Source: Muribaculaceae bacterium
GTDB lineage: Bacteria > Bacteroidota > Bacteroidia > Bacteroidales > Muribaculaceae
DNA length: 30,549 nt
Reading direction: 5' to 3'
Assembly (NCBI GenBank): GCA_017545095.1
Contig: JAFYCU010000149.1
Span: forward strand, 1-30,549
Shown: piece by piece, positions 24,395 to 30,549 of the stretch
Numbering within the stretch: the stretch's first letter is position 1
Layout of the letters: every line of letters begins with the position of its first letter
Position numbers and translations under genes: made by a program
Notes under the pieces: model-generated
What the model was told of the DNA's origin: nothing
Databases searched by the model: none
What the model saw: only the letters and a program-made list of their open reading frames with translations

Positions 24395-24427
24395 TTGTGC
24401 ATTGTGCATTAATTAGTAACTTTGCAG
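24395..24427 (+). promoter_or_regulatory. lepB promoter embedded in GTGCATT repeats
   Basis: TTG of TTGTGC (24395-24397), a 19-bp spacer and TAACTTTGC (24417-24425) form a Bacteroides promoter 29 bp before the ATG. The -33 region and spacer consist of TTGTGCAT words. The 33-bp block matches 27268-27300 upstream of pyrH at 31 positions. More words of this kind lie upstream (24360-24395). Confidence 0.85.
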
Positions 24428-24455
24428 TTTCATTTGCAAAAACAATTCTTCCCTT

Positions 24456-25901
24456 ATGACTTCAACCGACAAGAAAGACAAGAATCAAGAGCAAGAATAT
24501 GTGCGGCAGACGGGCAGTCTGCGCGAGCGTTTGGCACGCGTGAAGGGCACGCGCTGGGTGCGCTTTGGCATCGTGGCGGCCATCTATGTGGGCTGGACCA
24601 TTTGGATGGGCAACCCCTGGCTGCTGCTCGCACTGCCCCTGCTGACCGACATCTACCTCACCCAATTCATTCCTTGGGGAGCGTGGAAGGGCTGGAAACC
24701 CGGCATTGCACGCACCATCATGAGCTGGGTCGATGCCATCATCTATGCCCTGGTGCTGGTCTATTTCCTGTTCCTGTTCGTGGGGCAGAACTACCAGATT
24801 CCCTCGTCGTCGCTCGAAAAGACGCTGCTCACGGGCGACTTCCTGTGGGTGAACAAGATGGTGTACGGTCCGCGTGTGCCGCAAACGCCGCTGCACTTCC
24901 CGCTGGCGCAGAACACCCTGCCCATCCTGAACTGCAAGAGTTACATCGACAAGCCGCAGCTGGAGTACCACCGCCTGAAAGGCGTGCGCAGCGTGGAGCG
25001 CGGCGACATTGTGGTGTTTAACTTCCCCGCCGGCGACACCGTGGCGCTCAAGTGCCCAAACCCCGACTACTACACCCTGTGCTATGATAAGGGGCGCGAG
25101 GCCGTGTGGGGCAACCCCGAGATGTTTGGCGAGGTCATCTACCGCCCCGTGGACCGGCGCGACAACTACGTGAAGCGTTGTCTGGGCTTGCCCGGCGAGC
25201 GGCTGAGCATCCGCGACGGTGTGGTGTTCATCAACGACCAGGCACTGCCGCAGCCCGAAAACGTGCAGTTCCGCTATGTGGTCATGACCGACGGCACGCC
25301 CATCAGCAATGCCCTCTTCGACGAACTGGGTGTGAGCCGCGATGACCGCAATGGCAACGGCCAGCTCTATGAACTGCCGCTGACCAATGCCATGAAGCAA
25401 CGACTTGAGAGCATGTCGTGGGTGAATCACGTGGCGCAGGTAGATGACGAATTCATCCGGCTCAACAACCCCGAGTATCTAGTCTACGAACACCAGATTA
25501 CCTACCCCATCGGCACCGACTTGGGATGGACGCACGAGAACTATGGTCCGATATGGGTTCCAAAGCGCGGGGCCACCATCAAGCTCGACATGCAGTCGCT
25601 GCCGCTCTATGAGCGGTGCATACGCAACTACGAGGGCAACACGCTGGAGGTGAAAGGCGACAAAATCTTCATCAACGGCCAGGAGGCCAACACCTACACC
25701 TTCAAGATGGACTACTACTGGATGATGGGAGACAACCGCGACAACTCGCTCGACTCGCGCTACTGGGGCTTTGTGCCCGAGGATCACATCGTGGGCACAC
25801 CCATGATAGTGCTCATCTCGTTCGACAAGGACAAGTCGCTCTTCCATGGAGGCATCCGCTGGAACCGCGTGTTCAAGAAGCCCAACCCCGACAAGAAATG
25901 A
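24456..25901 (+). CDS. lepB: Signal peptidase I
   Basis: A 481-residue membrane protease removing signal peptides from exported proteins. It has two or more N-terminal transmembrane helices (about 36-66 and 91-110). The catalytic serine is S119 (YQIPSSSLEKTLL) and the lysine K240 (DNYVKRCLGLPGERL). The box E motif is MMGDNRDNSLDSRYWGFV near residue 426. The enzyme is far longer than E. coli LepB (324) because of inserts after the lysine region (about 255-395), normal for Bacteroidales LepB. It starts from a repeat-embedded promoter and its stop overlaps the start of the WbqC-like gene (ATGA), so the two are translationally coupled. Confidence 0.97.
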   Translation: MTSTDKKDKNQEQEYVRQTGSLRERLARVKGTRWVRFGIVAAIYVGWTIWMGNPWLLLALPLLTDIYLTQFIPWGAWKGWKPGIARTIMSWVDAIIYALVLVYFLFLFVGQNYQIPSSSLEKTLLTGDFLWVNKMVYGPRVPQTPLHFPLAQNTLPILNCKSYIDKPQLEYHRLKGVRSVERGDIVVFNFPAGDTVALKCPNPDYYTLCYDKGREAVWGNPEMFGEVIYRPVDRRDNYVKRCLGLPGERLSIRDGVVFINDQALPQPENVQFRYVVMTDGTPISNALFDELGVSRDDRNGNGQLYELPLTNAMKQRLESMSWVNHVAQVDDEFIRLNNPEYLVYEHQITYPIGTDLGWTHENYGPIWVPKRGATIKLDMQSLPLYERCIRNYEGNTLEVKGDKIFINGQEANTYTFKMDYYWMMGDNRDNSLDSRYWGFVPEDHIVGTPMIVLISFDKDKSLFHGGIRWNRVFKKPNPDKK

Positions 25902-26626
25902 AGGATAGGCCTCCCCTAACCCCAAGGCCTCCCCTAACCCCTCCTAAAGGAGGGAAATCTGACTCTGCATCGACCGCAAGTCCCCCTTTAGGGGGATTTA
26001 GGAGGCCTGAATTTAGGGGGCCGTTTCCTATCCGCTGGTGGGCAATGGCATTTCGGGCTGGCAGGGTGGTGATCGACGTTGACGAGCGTGGGCTGAACCG
26101 CCGGCACGAGCATCATCGCTATGCCATCATGGGCCCAGGGGGCGTACAGTGGCTCACCATCCCCCTTACCGGCGACACACGCACACCACACACCGCACTG
26201 AGCGAGATTCGCATCAGCGAGCACGCCAACTGGCGACGCACCCACTGGGGCGCACTCTACTCGGCCTATGGCCGCACACCCTATTTCGACTATGTAGCCG
26301 ACGACTTGCAACGAATTATCCACGGCAATCAAACACTCCTGCTCGACTTCATCCAACAGCTCACACAACTCATCACCGAGTTCATGCAGCTGCCCATAAC
26401 CTTTGAATATAGGAATCTAGATAATTTAGAAAGTTTAGAAAATCTAGCTCTCCACGATGTGCCTTACCACCAGCTCTGGGCCGACCGACATGGCTTCCAA
26501 CCCAATCTGAGCATCCTGGACCTGATGATGAACCAAGGACCCGAGGGCATCTTCACCTTATTCAGCATGACTACCACCACGCAAACCCGTGATGGCGCAA
26601 TTGACGTATTCAAACGCATTAAATAA
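25898..26626 (+). CDS. WbqC-like family protein with REP-derived N-terminus
   Basis: A 242-residue protein whose ATG (25898) overlaps the lepB TGA as ATGA. WbqC family sequence starts at about residue 41: PIRWWAMAFRAGRVVIDVDE, HHRYAIMGPGGVQWLTIPL, ISEHANWRRTHWGALYSAYGRTPYFDY, then LSILDLMMNQGPEG near the end. These match the PF08889 family of O-antigen-cluster and Bacteroidales proteins; the biochemical role is unknown. Residues 5-40 (PPLTPRPPLTPPKGGK, SPPLGGFRRPEFRG) are encoded by palindromic CCCCTAA/TTAGGGG repeats, which replace the expected conserved AYFGP-like opening. Either this is an expressed chimera, or translation begins at an internal ATG (26045) and the N-terminal strand is lost. 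Confidence 0.78.
   Translation: MKDRPPLTPRPPLTPPKGGKSDSASTASPPLGGFRRPEFRGPFPIRWWAMAFRAGRVVIDVDERGLNRRHEHHRYAIMGPGGVQWLTIPLTGDTRTPHTALSEIRISEHANWRRTHWGALYSAYGRTPYFDYVADDLQRIIHGNQTLLLDFIQQLTQLITEFMQLPITFEYRNLDNLESLENLALHDVPYHQLWADRHGFQPNLSILDLMMNQGPEGIFTLFSMTTTTQTRDGAIDVFKRIK
25908..26013. repeat. REP-like CCCCTAA/TTAGGGG palindromes inside the WbqC-like reading frame
   Basis: Direct copies of CCTCCCCTAACCCC at about 25910 and 25928, then the palindromes CCCTCC/GGAGGG (25939-25944 and 25949-25954) and TCCCCC/GGGGGA (25981-25986 and 25991-25996), then GATTTAGGAGGCC and GAATTTAGGGGGCC. Palindromes of this type are widely dispersed in Bacteroidetes as I recall. A relative lies at 17840-17870. Confidence 0.8.
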
Positions 26627-26859
26627 CGTTAAATCACCATCAGAAAGGTGTTTCACAGCATTGTTTTGCAACATAAAAATGCCAAAATTGCGACACAGCA
26701 CCTTCACATCCAATCGTTGCACGGGCTGAAACAGCCCAAAAGAAATGCGCATACCATACTATGCGTCAAATATTTATACAACCACAACGGCTACTTCGCT
26801 CCGTGCGGTTCCTCTCTGGCCACCATAGGTCACTCCTACTCCATTGGCAGCAGAGCGAT
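26627..26859. other. Non-coding stretch with a GGGCTG hairpin
   Basis: After the WbqC-like stop I see no gene. GGGCTG (26723-26728), AAA and CAGCCC (26732-26737) form a perfect hairpin followed by AAAAG, possibly a 3' processing hairpin or a dispersed repeat. GCATA/TATGC (26748-26763 region) is another small inverted repeat. The rest shows no recognisable element. Confidence 0.5.
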
Positions 26860-26890
26860 TTGGTCATTTCATTTTAATTACCTACCTTTG
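26860..26890 (+). promoter_or_regulatory. Consensus promoter with no downstream gene
   Basis: TTTG (26860-26863), a 19-bp spacer and TACCTTTG (26883-26890) match both boxes exactly. The next start codon of a real gene is more than 430 bp away, beyond a terminator, and has its own promoter. Confidence 0.8.
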
Positions 26891-26896
26891 TCATAT

Positions 26897-27068
26897 CGTA
26901 TAGATTTCTATCCAAAGCTCTCATTTCTCGTGATAGCGAGAAATTTTGAAATCATTTTAGTCTAAATTTCCCTACGCCACAAGCGTCGCCCCAACATGGG
27001 AATGCGAGTGCGGTGCAAAATGGCAACATGGAGGCTCGCCGGTCAAGTCGGCAGGCCTCCATTTTTTT
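26897..27068 (+). ncRNA. Candidate small RNA gene of about 170 nt
   Basis: It lies between the consensus promoter at 26860-26890 and the intrinsic terminator at 27028-27068, with no plausible open reading frame. Predicted hairpins: ATAG/CTAT (26900-26911), the 8-bp ATTTCTCG/CGAGAAAT (26923-26930 and 26937-26944), and ACGC/GCGT (26974-26977 and 26983-26986). GAAATTT (26940-26946) could pair instead with AAATTTC (26964-26970), excluding the second hairpin, so two folds are possible. I see no SRP-like apical motif and no long end-to-end pairing of the kind expected for 6S RNA. An attenuated long leader of pyrH is the main alternative. Confidence 0.6.
27028..27068 (+). terminator. Intrinsic terminator of the candidate small RNA
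   Basis: ATGGAGGC (27028-27035) pairs with GCCTCCAT (27055-27062), with an inner GCCG/CGGC stem and 7-nt loop, followed by seven T. Confidence 0.92.
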
Positions 27069-27226
27069 GCCGAATACATTAGTCACCGCCCCACGACCAC
27101 CCCAGCGGCGTATGGCCACGTTAAACCCTGGATGACTACACCTTGGAACGCTTGGTACACGGAACACACCCCGAACACACAGCAAAGTAGCACGAAGCCC
27201 GTTTACTGAACTCGTCACTCACGACA
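27069..27226. other. Non-coding stretch between small RNA and pyrH promoter region
   Basis: No gene, tRNA or clear hairpin is seen here. A minus-strand open frame (26952-27218) crosses the terminator and looks incidental. The segment is more GC-rich than other gaps and might be part of a dispersed repeat, which cannot be judged from one copy. Confidence 0.4.
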
Positions 27227-27285
27227 GTAGCTTGTAGCTCGTAGCCTAAAAAATTGTGCATTGAGCATTGTGCATTGTGCATTAA
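27227..27285 (+). repeat. Composite GTAGCTY and GTGCATT repeat upstream of pyrH
   Basis: Three GTAGCTT/GTAGCTC/GTAGCC heptamers, then TAAAAAATTGTGCATT, then further GAGCATT/GTGCATT words leading directly into the pyrH -33 and spacer. It has the same order of parts as the minus strand of 1-62. Confidence 0.85.
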
Positions 27286-27300
27286 TTCGTACCTTTGCAG
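27268..27300 (+). promoter_or_regulatory. pyrH promoter embedded in GTGCATT repeats
   Basis: TTG (27268-27270), a 19-bp spacer and TACCTTTGC (27290-27298). The start codon follows at 27325. The block is nearly identical to the lepB promoter at 24395-24427. Confidence 0.87.
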
Positions 27301-27324
27301 GTTGAATCTTTAACCACACTGAAA

Positions 27325-28041
27325 ATGAAACCTATCTATAACCGCATCTTGCTCAAACTGAGCGGGGAATCGCTGGCAGCCGGCCAAGGACACGGCATCG
27401 ACCCGCAACGGGTGGCCGACTACTGCCAACAAATCAAACAAATCGTGGACCTGGGTGTGCAGGTGGCCATCGTAATTGGCGGGGGCAACATCTTCCGTGG
27501 CCTGGCCGGAGCCGCACGCGGGGTGGACCGCGTGAAGGGCGACCAAATGGGCATGCTCGCCACGGTGATCAACTCGCTGGCCCTGTCGTCGGGGCTCGAT
27601 GCCGTGGGACAGCCATCGCAAGTGTTCACCGCCATCGCCATGGTTCCCATTGGCGAGCAATACACCAAGTGGCGCGCCATCGAGGCCATGCAGCAGGGCA
27701 AGGTGGCCATCCTGTCGTGCGGCACCGGAAACCCGTTCTTTACCACCGACACCGGCTCGGCACTGCGCGGCATCGAGGTGGAAGCTGACGTGATGCTCAA
27801 GGGCACACGCGTGGACGGCATCTACACCGCCGACCCCGAAAAGGACCCAACAGCCACCAAGTTCGACCGCATCACCTACGACGAAATCTATCGCCGCAAC
27901 CTGAAGGTGATGGATATGACAGCCACGGTGATGTGCAAGGAGAACAACCTGCCCATCCACGTGTTCAACATGGACGTGGTGGGCAACCTGCTCAAAGTGC
28001 TCACCGGCGAACCTATTGGCACGGTGGTGACAGTGGAATAA
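27325..28041 (+). CDS. pyrH: UMP kinase
   Basis: A 238-residue bacterial UMP kinase of the amino-acid-kinase fold, converting UMP to UDP for RNA, DNA and cell-wall precursors. The ATG at 27325 (MKPIYNRILLKLSGESLAG-like opening) is chosen over in-frame TTG upstream. Motifs: K11-LSGE, VIGGGNIFRGLAGA, RVKGDQMGMLATVINSLAL, LSCGTGNPFFTTDTGSALRGIE, MLKGTRVDGIYTADPEKDPTA and MDMTATVMCKENNLPI. Length is normal. In many Bacteroidetes frr follows pyrH; here a membrane protein gene does instead. Transcription probably starts at the repeat-embedded promoter. Confidence 0.97.
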   Translation: MKPIYNRILLKLSGESLAAGQGHGIDPQRVADYCQQIKQIVDLGVQVAIVIGGGNIFRGLAGAARGVDRVKGDQMGMLATVINSLALSSGLDAVGQPSQVFTAIAMVPIGEQYTKWRAIEAMQQGKVAILSCGTGNPFFTTDTGSALRGIEVEADVMLKGTRVDGIYTADPEKDPTATKFDRITYDEIYRRNLKVMDMTATVMCKENNLPIHVFNMDVVGNLLKVLTGEPIGTVVTVE

Positions 28042-28260
28042 CTTAGCAATGTGCAAAAACAAGGGGGTATAATATTATAGGACATAAGAACATAAGCCTT
28101 TGATTGCAGTTGGCAAAAGAACATAAGATTTTTATCATCAAAGCTTTCATGCCAATTCTAATATTCTTGGCTTTTGTTCAATTGGTCTGAAAATCACCCC
28201 CGGTTGTTTTTGCGACTACTCAAAAAGCATCCTTTGTTAAGCAGCATCGACAACAACCCT

Positions 28261-29709
28261 ATGCATCGGTGGCAGCTACTTGCTGAGGTAGCCGCCTTTG
28301 CTGTGCTGGCCGCTGTGAGCGCACGCATCTTCACCCCGGCCGATACGGCCACGGTGATAGCCGGCGCTGTGGTGGCCTATGCGCTGCCACGCGTGGCCTA
28401 CACCACGCGCTCGTGGTGCACCACCACCGGCCGGTGGATATTCACCGCGCTGGGCTTACTCATGGCCGCGCTCATGGTGTACACCGTGTGGCACTGCACG
28501 GTGGGTGTGGGGCTACCGCTCGATGCCCCTCGTCTCATATCCGACGATGGAGGTTACTTCCGGTGGGCGTTGCACCACTACGATGGCCGCTGTCCGTTGC
28601 CTCGGGTGGCATTCCCCGGCTTTCCGATGATGATGCTTTGGTCGTGGAAGCTGCTGGGGGTGAGCGTGGTGTGGCCGCTGGCCATGAACGTGATGTTCAC
28701 CTTGCTCACCGTGGTGGTGGGAGCAGCCACCACCCGGCGGCTGCTAACGGGTGTCACCCAGCAAAGCGACACCTGGCATGCCACCGTGGGGCTGGGCATG
28801 ACTGCGGTGCTGTTCTACTTCCTGTCGCAAGGCCTGCGGGTGCAGAAAGAGGCGATGGTGTATCTGTCGATTGCGCTCATCGGCTACACGCTTGCCGGCA
28901 TCAACAACCGCCACGCCAGTGCTGCGCGTCCACGGTGGCGCGACGGCCTGCTGTGGGCAGCTGGATGCCTGCTGCTGGCCCTAGCGCGCACCACCTATCT
29001 CTACTTCGCCCTCATTGGTCTGGCTCTGGTGTGCCTGCCGCAGTGCCGCCGCTGCTGGCGCACGCTGCCGGCAGCTCTCGCCATCATGGTGCCGGCATTT
29101 GTGCTGGGCAACCAGCTGGCCTCCTACTCGGTCGACGGGCACATCGACATTGTGAAGGGAGGCTATTATATGCAAAAGGCTTTCATGGGTTCGCCCAAGC
29201 AGCAACCTTACCTCGAACTCATTGGCCACTACTTCATGTATCCGTTTTGGAAGCGCCTCCCCATCTTACCGCTGGCCTGCTGTGTGCAATTCGTGATCCC
29301 CTTTCCGTGGGTCTACGACACCCCAACCGTGCTGGGCGTGCTCCCACGCTTGGGATGGGGATGGTATGCCGTGGGCGGACTCACCTTGTTTTATTATATG
29401 AAGATGCTCACGCGCAGCGGCCGAGAGCTGGGTCTGGGAGCATGGGCCTGGTGGCCGGCAAGCATCTATGTGATTATCGCCTATGTGGTGGCCGGTTCGG
29501 TGAGCCGCTACCTGCTGCCAGTGGAGCCCATGGCTGTGCCGCTGGCCGTGCTGGTGGCGGCACGCCTGCGCGAACACCACTGGCGGAAACCGTTCAAGTG
29601 GTGGGTCATGGCCTACGTCCTCGTGCTGGTCGTCACGCTCGTGGTGTGCTATCATGTGCAGCTATCCTATCTGCAAGACCTCAACGATTTCTACCGTGCC
29701 CACATGTGA
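28261..29709 (+). CDS. Polytopic membrane protein, possibly GT-C-type glycosyltransferase
   Basis: A 482-residue protein with about ten or more transmembrane helices. The start is uncertain: ATG at 28261 (MHRWQLL) is given, but a TTG at 28174 would add 29 residues. After three N-terminal helices an external loop contains LISDDGGYFRWALHHYDG, with acidic residues placed like the first-loop aspartates of GT-C lipid-linked sugar transferases. Later loops include GYYMQKAFMGSPKQQPYLELIGHYFMYPFWKRLP and PFPWVYDTPTVLGVLP. The terminal helices are VIIAYVVAGSVSRYLLPVEP and WWVMAYVLVLVVTLVVCYH. I do not recognise a specific family, so a polymerase- or flippase-like role is equally possible. Confidence 0.75.
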   Translation: MHRWQLLAEVAAFAVLAAVSARIFTPADTATVIAGAVVAYALPRVAYTTRSWCTTTGRWIFTALGLLMAALMVYTVWHCTVGVGLPLDAPRLISDDGGYFRWALHHYDGRCPLPRVAFPGFPMMMLWSWKLLGVSVVWPLAMNVMFTLLTVVVGAATTRRLLTGVTQQSDTWHATVGLGMTAVLFYFLSQGLRVQKEAMVYLSIALIGYTLAGINNRHASAARPRWRDGLLWAAGCLLLALARTTYLYFALIGLALVCLPQCRRCWRTLPAALAIMVPAFVLGNQLASYSVDGHIDIVKGGYYMQKAFMGSPKQQPYLELIGHYFMYPFWKRLPILPLACCVQFVIPFPWVYDTPTVLGVLPRLGWGWYAVGGLTLFYYMKMLTRSGRELGLGAWAWWPASIYVIIAYVVAGSVSRYLLPVEPMAVPLAVLVAARLREHHWRKPFKWWVMAYVLVLVVTLVVCYHVQLSYLQDLNDFYRAHM

Positions 29710-29715
29710 CGGATA

Positions 29716-29791
29716 CAAGAACCGAGAACCAAGAACCAAGAACCAAGATGGCTAACGCACGATATGCCGCCGGAATTGTGCATTGTGCATG
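29716..29791 (+). repeat. AGAACCRAG array and GTGCATT words
   Basis: AGAACCGAGAACCAAGAACC words (29718-29745) repeat a 7-bp unit three to four times. TTGTGCAT words follow at 29776-29790. The rest of the 244-bp gap holds a perfect 14-bp palindrome TTTTTCGCGAAAAA (29811-29824) and the promoter at 29879-29910. Confidence 0.65.
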
Positions 29792-29878
29792 GACAAAGGC
29801 ATAGCGTGCTTTTTTCGCGAAAAATCGGCACTTTATCGGCCAAAATCGTTGCGAATCTTAAAAAAATCGCGCCAAAAA

Positions 29879-29910
29879 TTTGCCAATTTACAATTATTTT
29901 GTACTTTTGC
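29879..29910 (+). promoter_or_regulatory. Consensus promoter of the final acyltransferase gene
   Basis: TTTG (29879-29882), a 19-bp spacer and TACTTTTGC (29902-29910). The ATG is at 29954, giving a leader of about 37 bases. Confidence 0.88.
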
Positions 29911-29953
29911 GCCCGCATAGTGTCAAAAAGCCTTTAGAGGGCTATATCACATC

Positions 29954-30549
29954 ATGGCAGAGAGCAAAAGCGAAATCATCCAAATCGACATCGCCAGCGT
30001 GCTGCGCGAGCGCGTCCCCCGCTACTACCGGTGGATGCCCCGCTTTGTGGTTCGCTGGCTGGAACGCCTGATCCATCAGGACGAAATCAACGCCCTGCTG
30101 CGCAAGGTGGGCGACCGATGCAACGAGGAGGCCGCGCAGATTGCCCTCGACGAGCTGGGCATCACCGTGCATGTCGAGGGGCTGGAACACGTGGCCCCCG
30201 ACCATCGCTACATCTTTGCCAGCAACCACCCGCTGGGTGGACTCGACGGCCTCGCGCTCATCGCCACCTTTGGACGCATCTACAACGGCAACATCTGCTT
30301 TCTGATCAACGACCTGCTCATGGCCGTGACCCCGCTGCGAGGTGTGTTCTTGCCTGTGAACAAATATGGCAGTCAGAGCCGCCAAGCTGTCACCGACATC
30401 GAACAGGAATATGCCAGCAACCACCAGATGTTCACCTTCCCCGCCGGACTGTGCTCACGACAAAAGACCGCCAAAGCACCCGTTGAGGACCTGCGGTGGA
30501 ACAAATCGGTGGTGTCGTTGGCCGTGCGTAGCCAGCGCGACGTGGTCCC
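29954..30549 (+). CDS. Lysophospholipid-type acyltransferase, partial (possible GlsA)
   Basis: The frame is open from the ATG at 29954 to the window end: 198 complete codons, 3' part missing. The acyltransferase motif is N91-H92-PLGGLDG with D98; block III-like FTFPAGLCSRQ is at about 160. There is a short basic N-terminal helix (RYYRWMPRFVVRWLERLI) and no signal peptide. This variant belongs to the Bacteroidetes glycerol acyltransferase subgroup which, as I recall, includes the O-acyltransferase GlsA of glycine-lipid synthesis; its partner GlsB (GNAT N-acyltransferase) would be expected just downstream. The GlsA assignment is tentative; the acyltransferase fold is secure. Confidence 0.85.
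   Translation, partial: MAESKSEIIQIDIASVLRERVPRYYRWMPRFVVRWLERLIHQDEINALLRKVGDRCNEEAAQIALDELGITVHVEGLEHVAPDHRYIFASNHPLGGLDGLALIATFGRIYNGNICFLINDLLMAVTPLRGVFLPVNKYGSQSRQAVTDIEQEYASNHQMFTFPAGLCSRQKTAKAPVEDLRWNKSVVSLAVRSQRDVV

Noticed and set aside
25616..26626. 336-residue form of the WbqC-like protein
   Set aside because: Its first 94 codons lie in another frame inside lepB; the ATGA overlap at 25898 is the natural start.
26952..27218. 88-residue minus-strand frame upstream of pyrH
   Set aside because: It crosses a strong terminator hairpin, has no promoter boxes and no recognisable similarity.
1..30549. tRNA, rRNA, prophage or insertion sequence genes
   Set aside because: No tRNA T-loop signature, rRNA segment, phage structural gene or transposase was found on either strand.

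Overview
The window (about 30.5 kb, GC-rich coding sequence with AT-rich gaps) looks like chromosomal DNA of a gut-type Bacteroidales, most plausibly Muribaculaceae or a Prevotella relative. The reasons are promoters of the Bacteroides type (TTTG, about 19 bp, TAnnTTTG) in front of several genes, few Shine-Dalgarno sequences, secreted proteins ending in dockerin-like EF-hand repeats, carboxypeptidase-regulatory-like repeats with a T9SS-like tail, and an ECF sigma/anti-sigma pair. The family level is an inference; no rRNA or tRNA gene is visible.

Layout. 1-4.1 kb: leftward block with a secreted glycerophosphodiesterase, a SpoU-type RNA methyltransferase, hflX, an OmpH/Skp-like lipoprotein and a 56-residue membrane protein. 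4.2-5.7 kb: pepD, rightward, ending at a strong terminator. 5.7-7.6 kb: leftward dockerin/SUMF1-type secreted protein and yqgE. 7.8-10 kb: rightward aspartokinase without ACT domains, directly abutting thrC. 10.3-11.7 kb: an abundant-looking secreted protein with a possible cohesin-like N-terminal region. 11.9-14.3 kb: ECF sigma operon with a putative anti-sigma and a secreted protein, interrupted by a MITE-like foldback element. 14.4-17.9 kb: Rpn-type PD-(D/E)XK protein carrying a perfect 24-bp VNTR, an acyltransferase and a membrane metallophosphoesterase. 18-20.2 kb: tex. 20.2-23.1 kb: tandem discoidin/dockerin paralogues followed by the dead 3' end of an AAA-ATPase/PD-(D/E)XK gene. 23.2-26.6 kb: beta-lactamase-fold lipoprotein, lepB, and a WbqC-like gene whose 5' end is made of REP-like palindromes. 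26.6-27.3 kb: non-coding region with a promoter-to-terminator unit that looks like a small RNA gene. 27.3-30.5 kb: pyrH, a polytopic membrane protein and a partial acyltransferase that may be glycine-lipid GlsA.

Most genes are housekeeping. The unusual content lies in the gaps and the secretome: (1) a composite intergenic repeat made of GTAGCTY words followed by GTGCATT words, which supplies nearly identical promoters to lepB and pyrH; (2) a candidate small RNA; (3) a foldback element with 11-bp flanking direct repeats; (4) three dockerin-like proteins near a protein with a cohesin-like region; (5) REP palindromes captured in an open reading frame; (6) an aspartokinase stripped of its regulatory domain.
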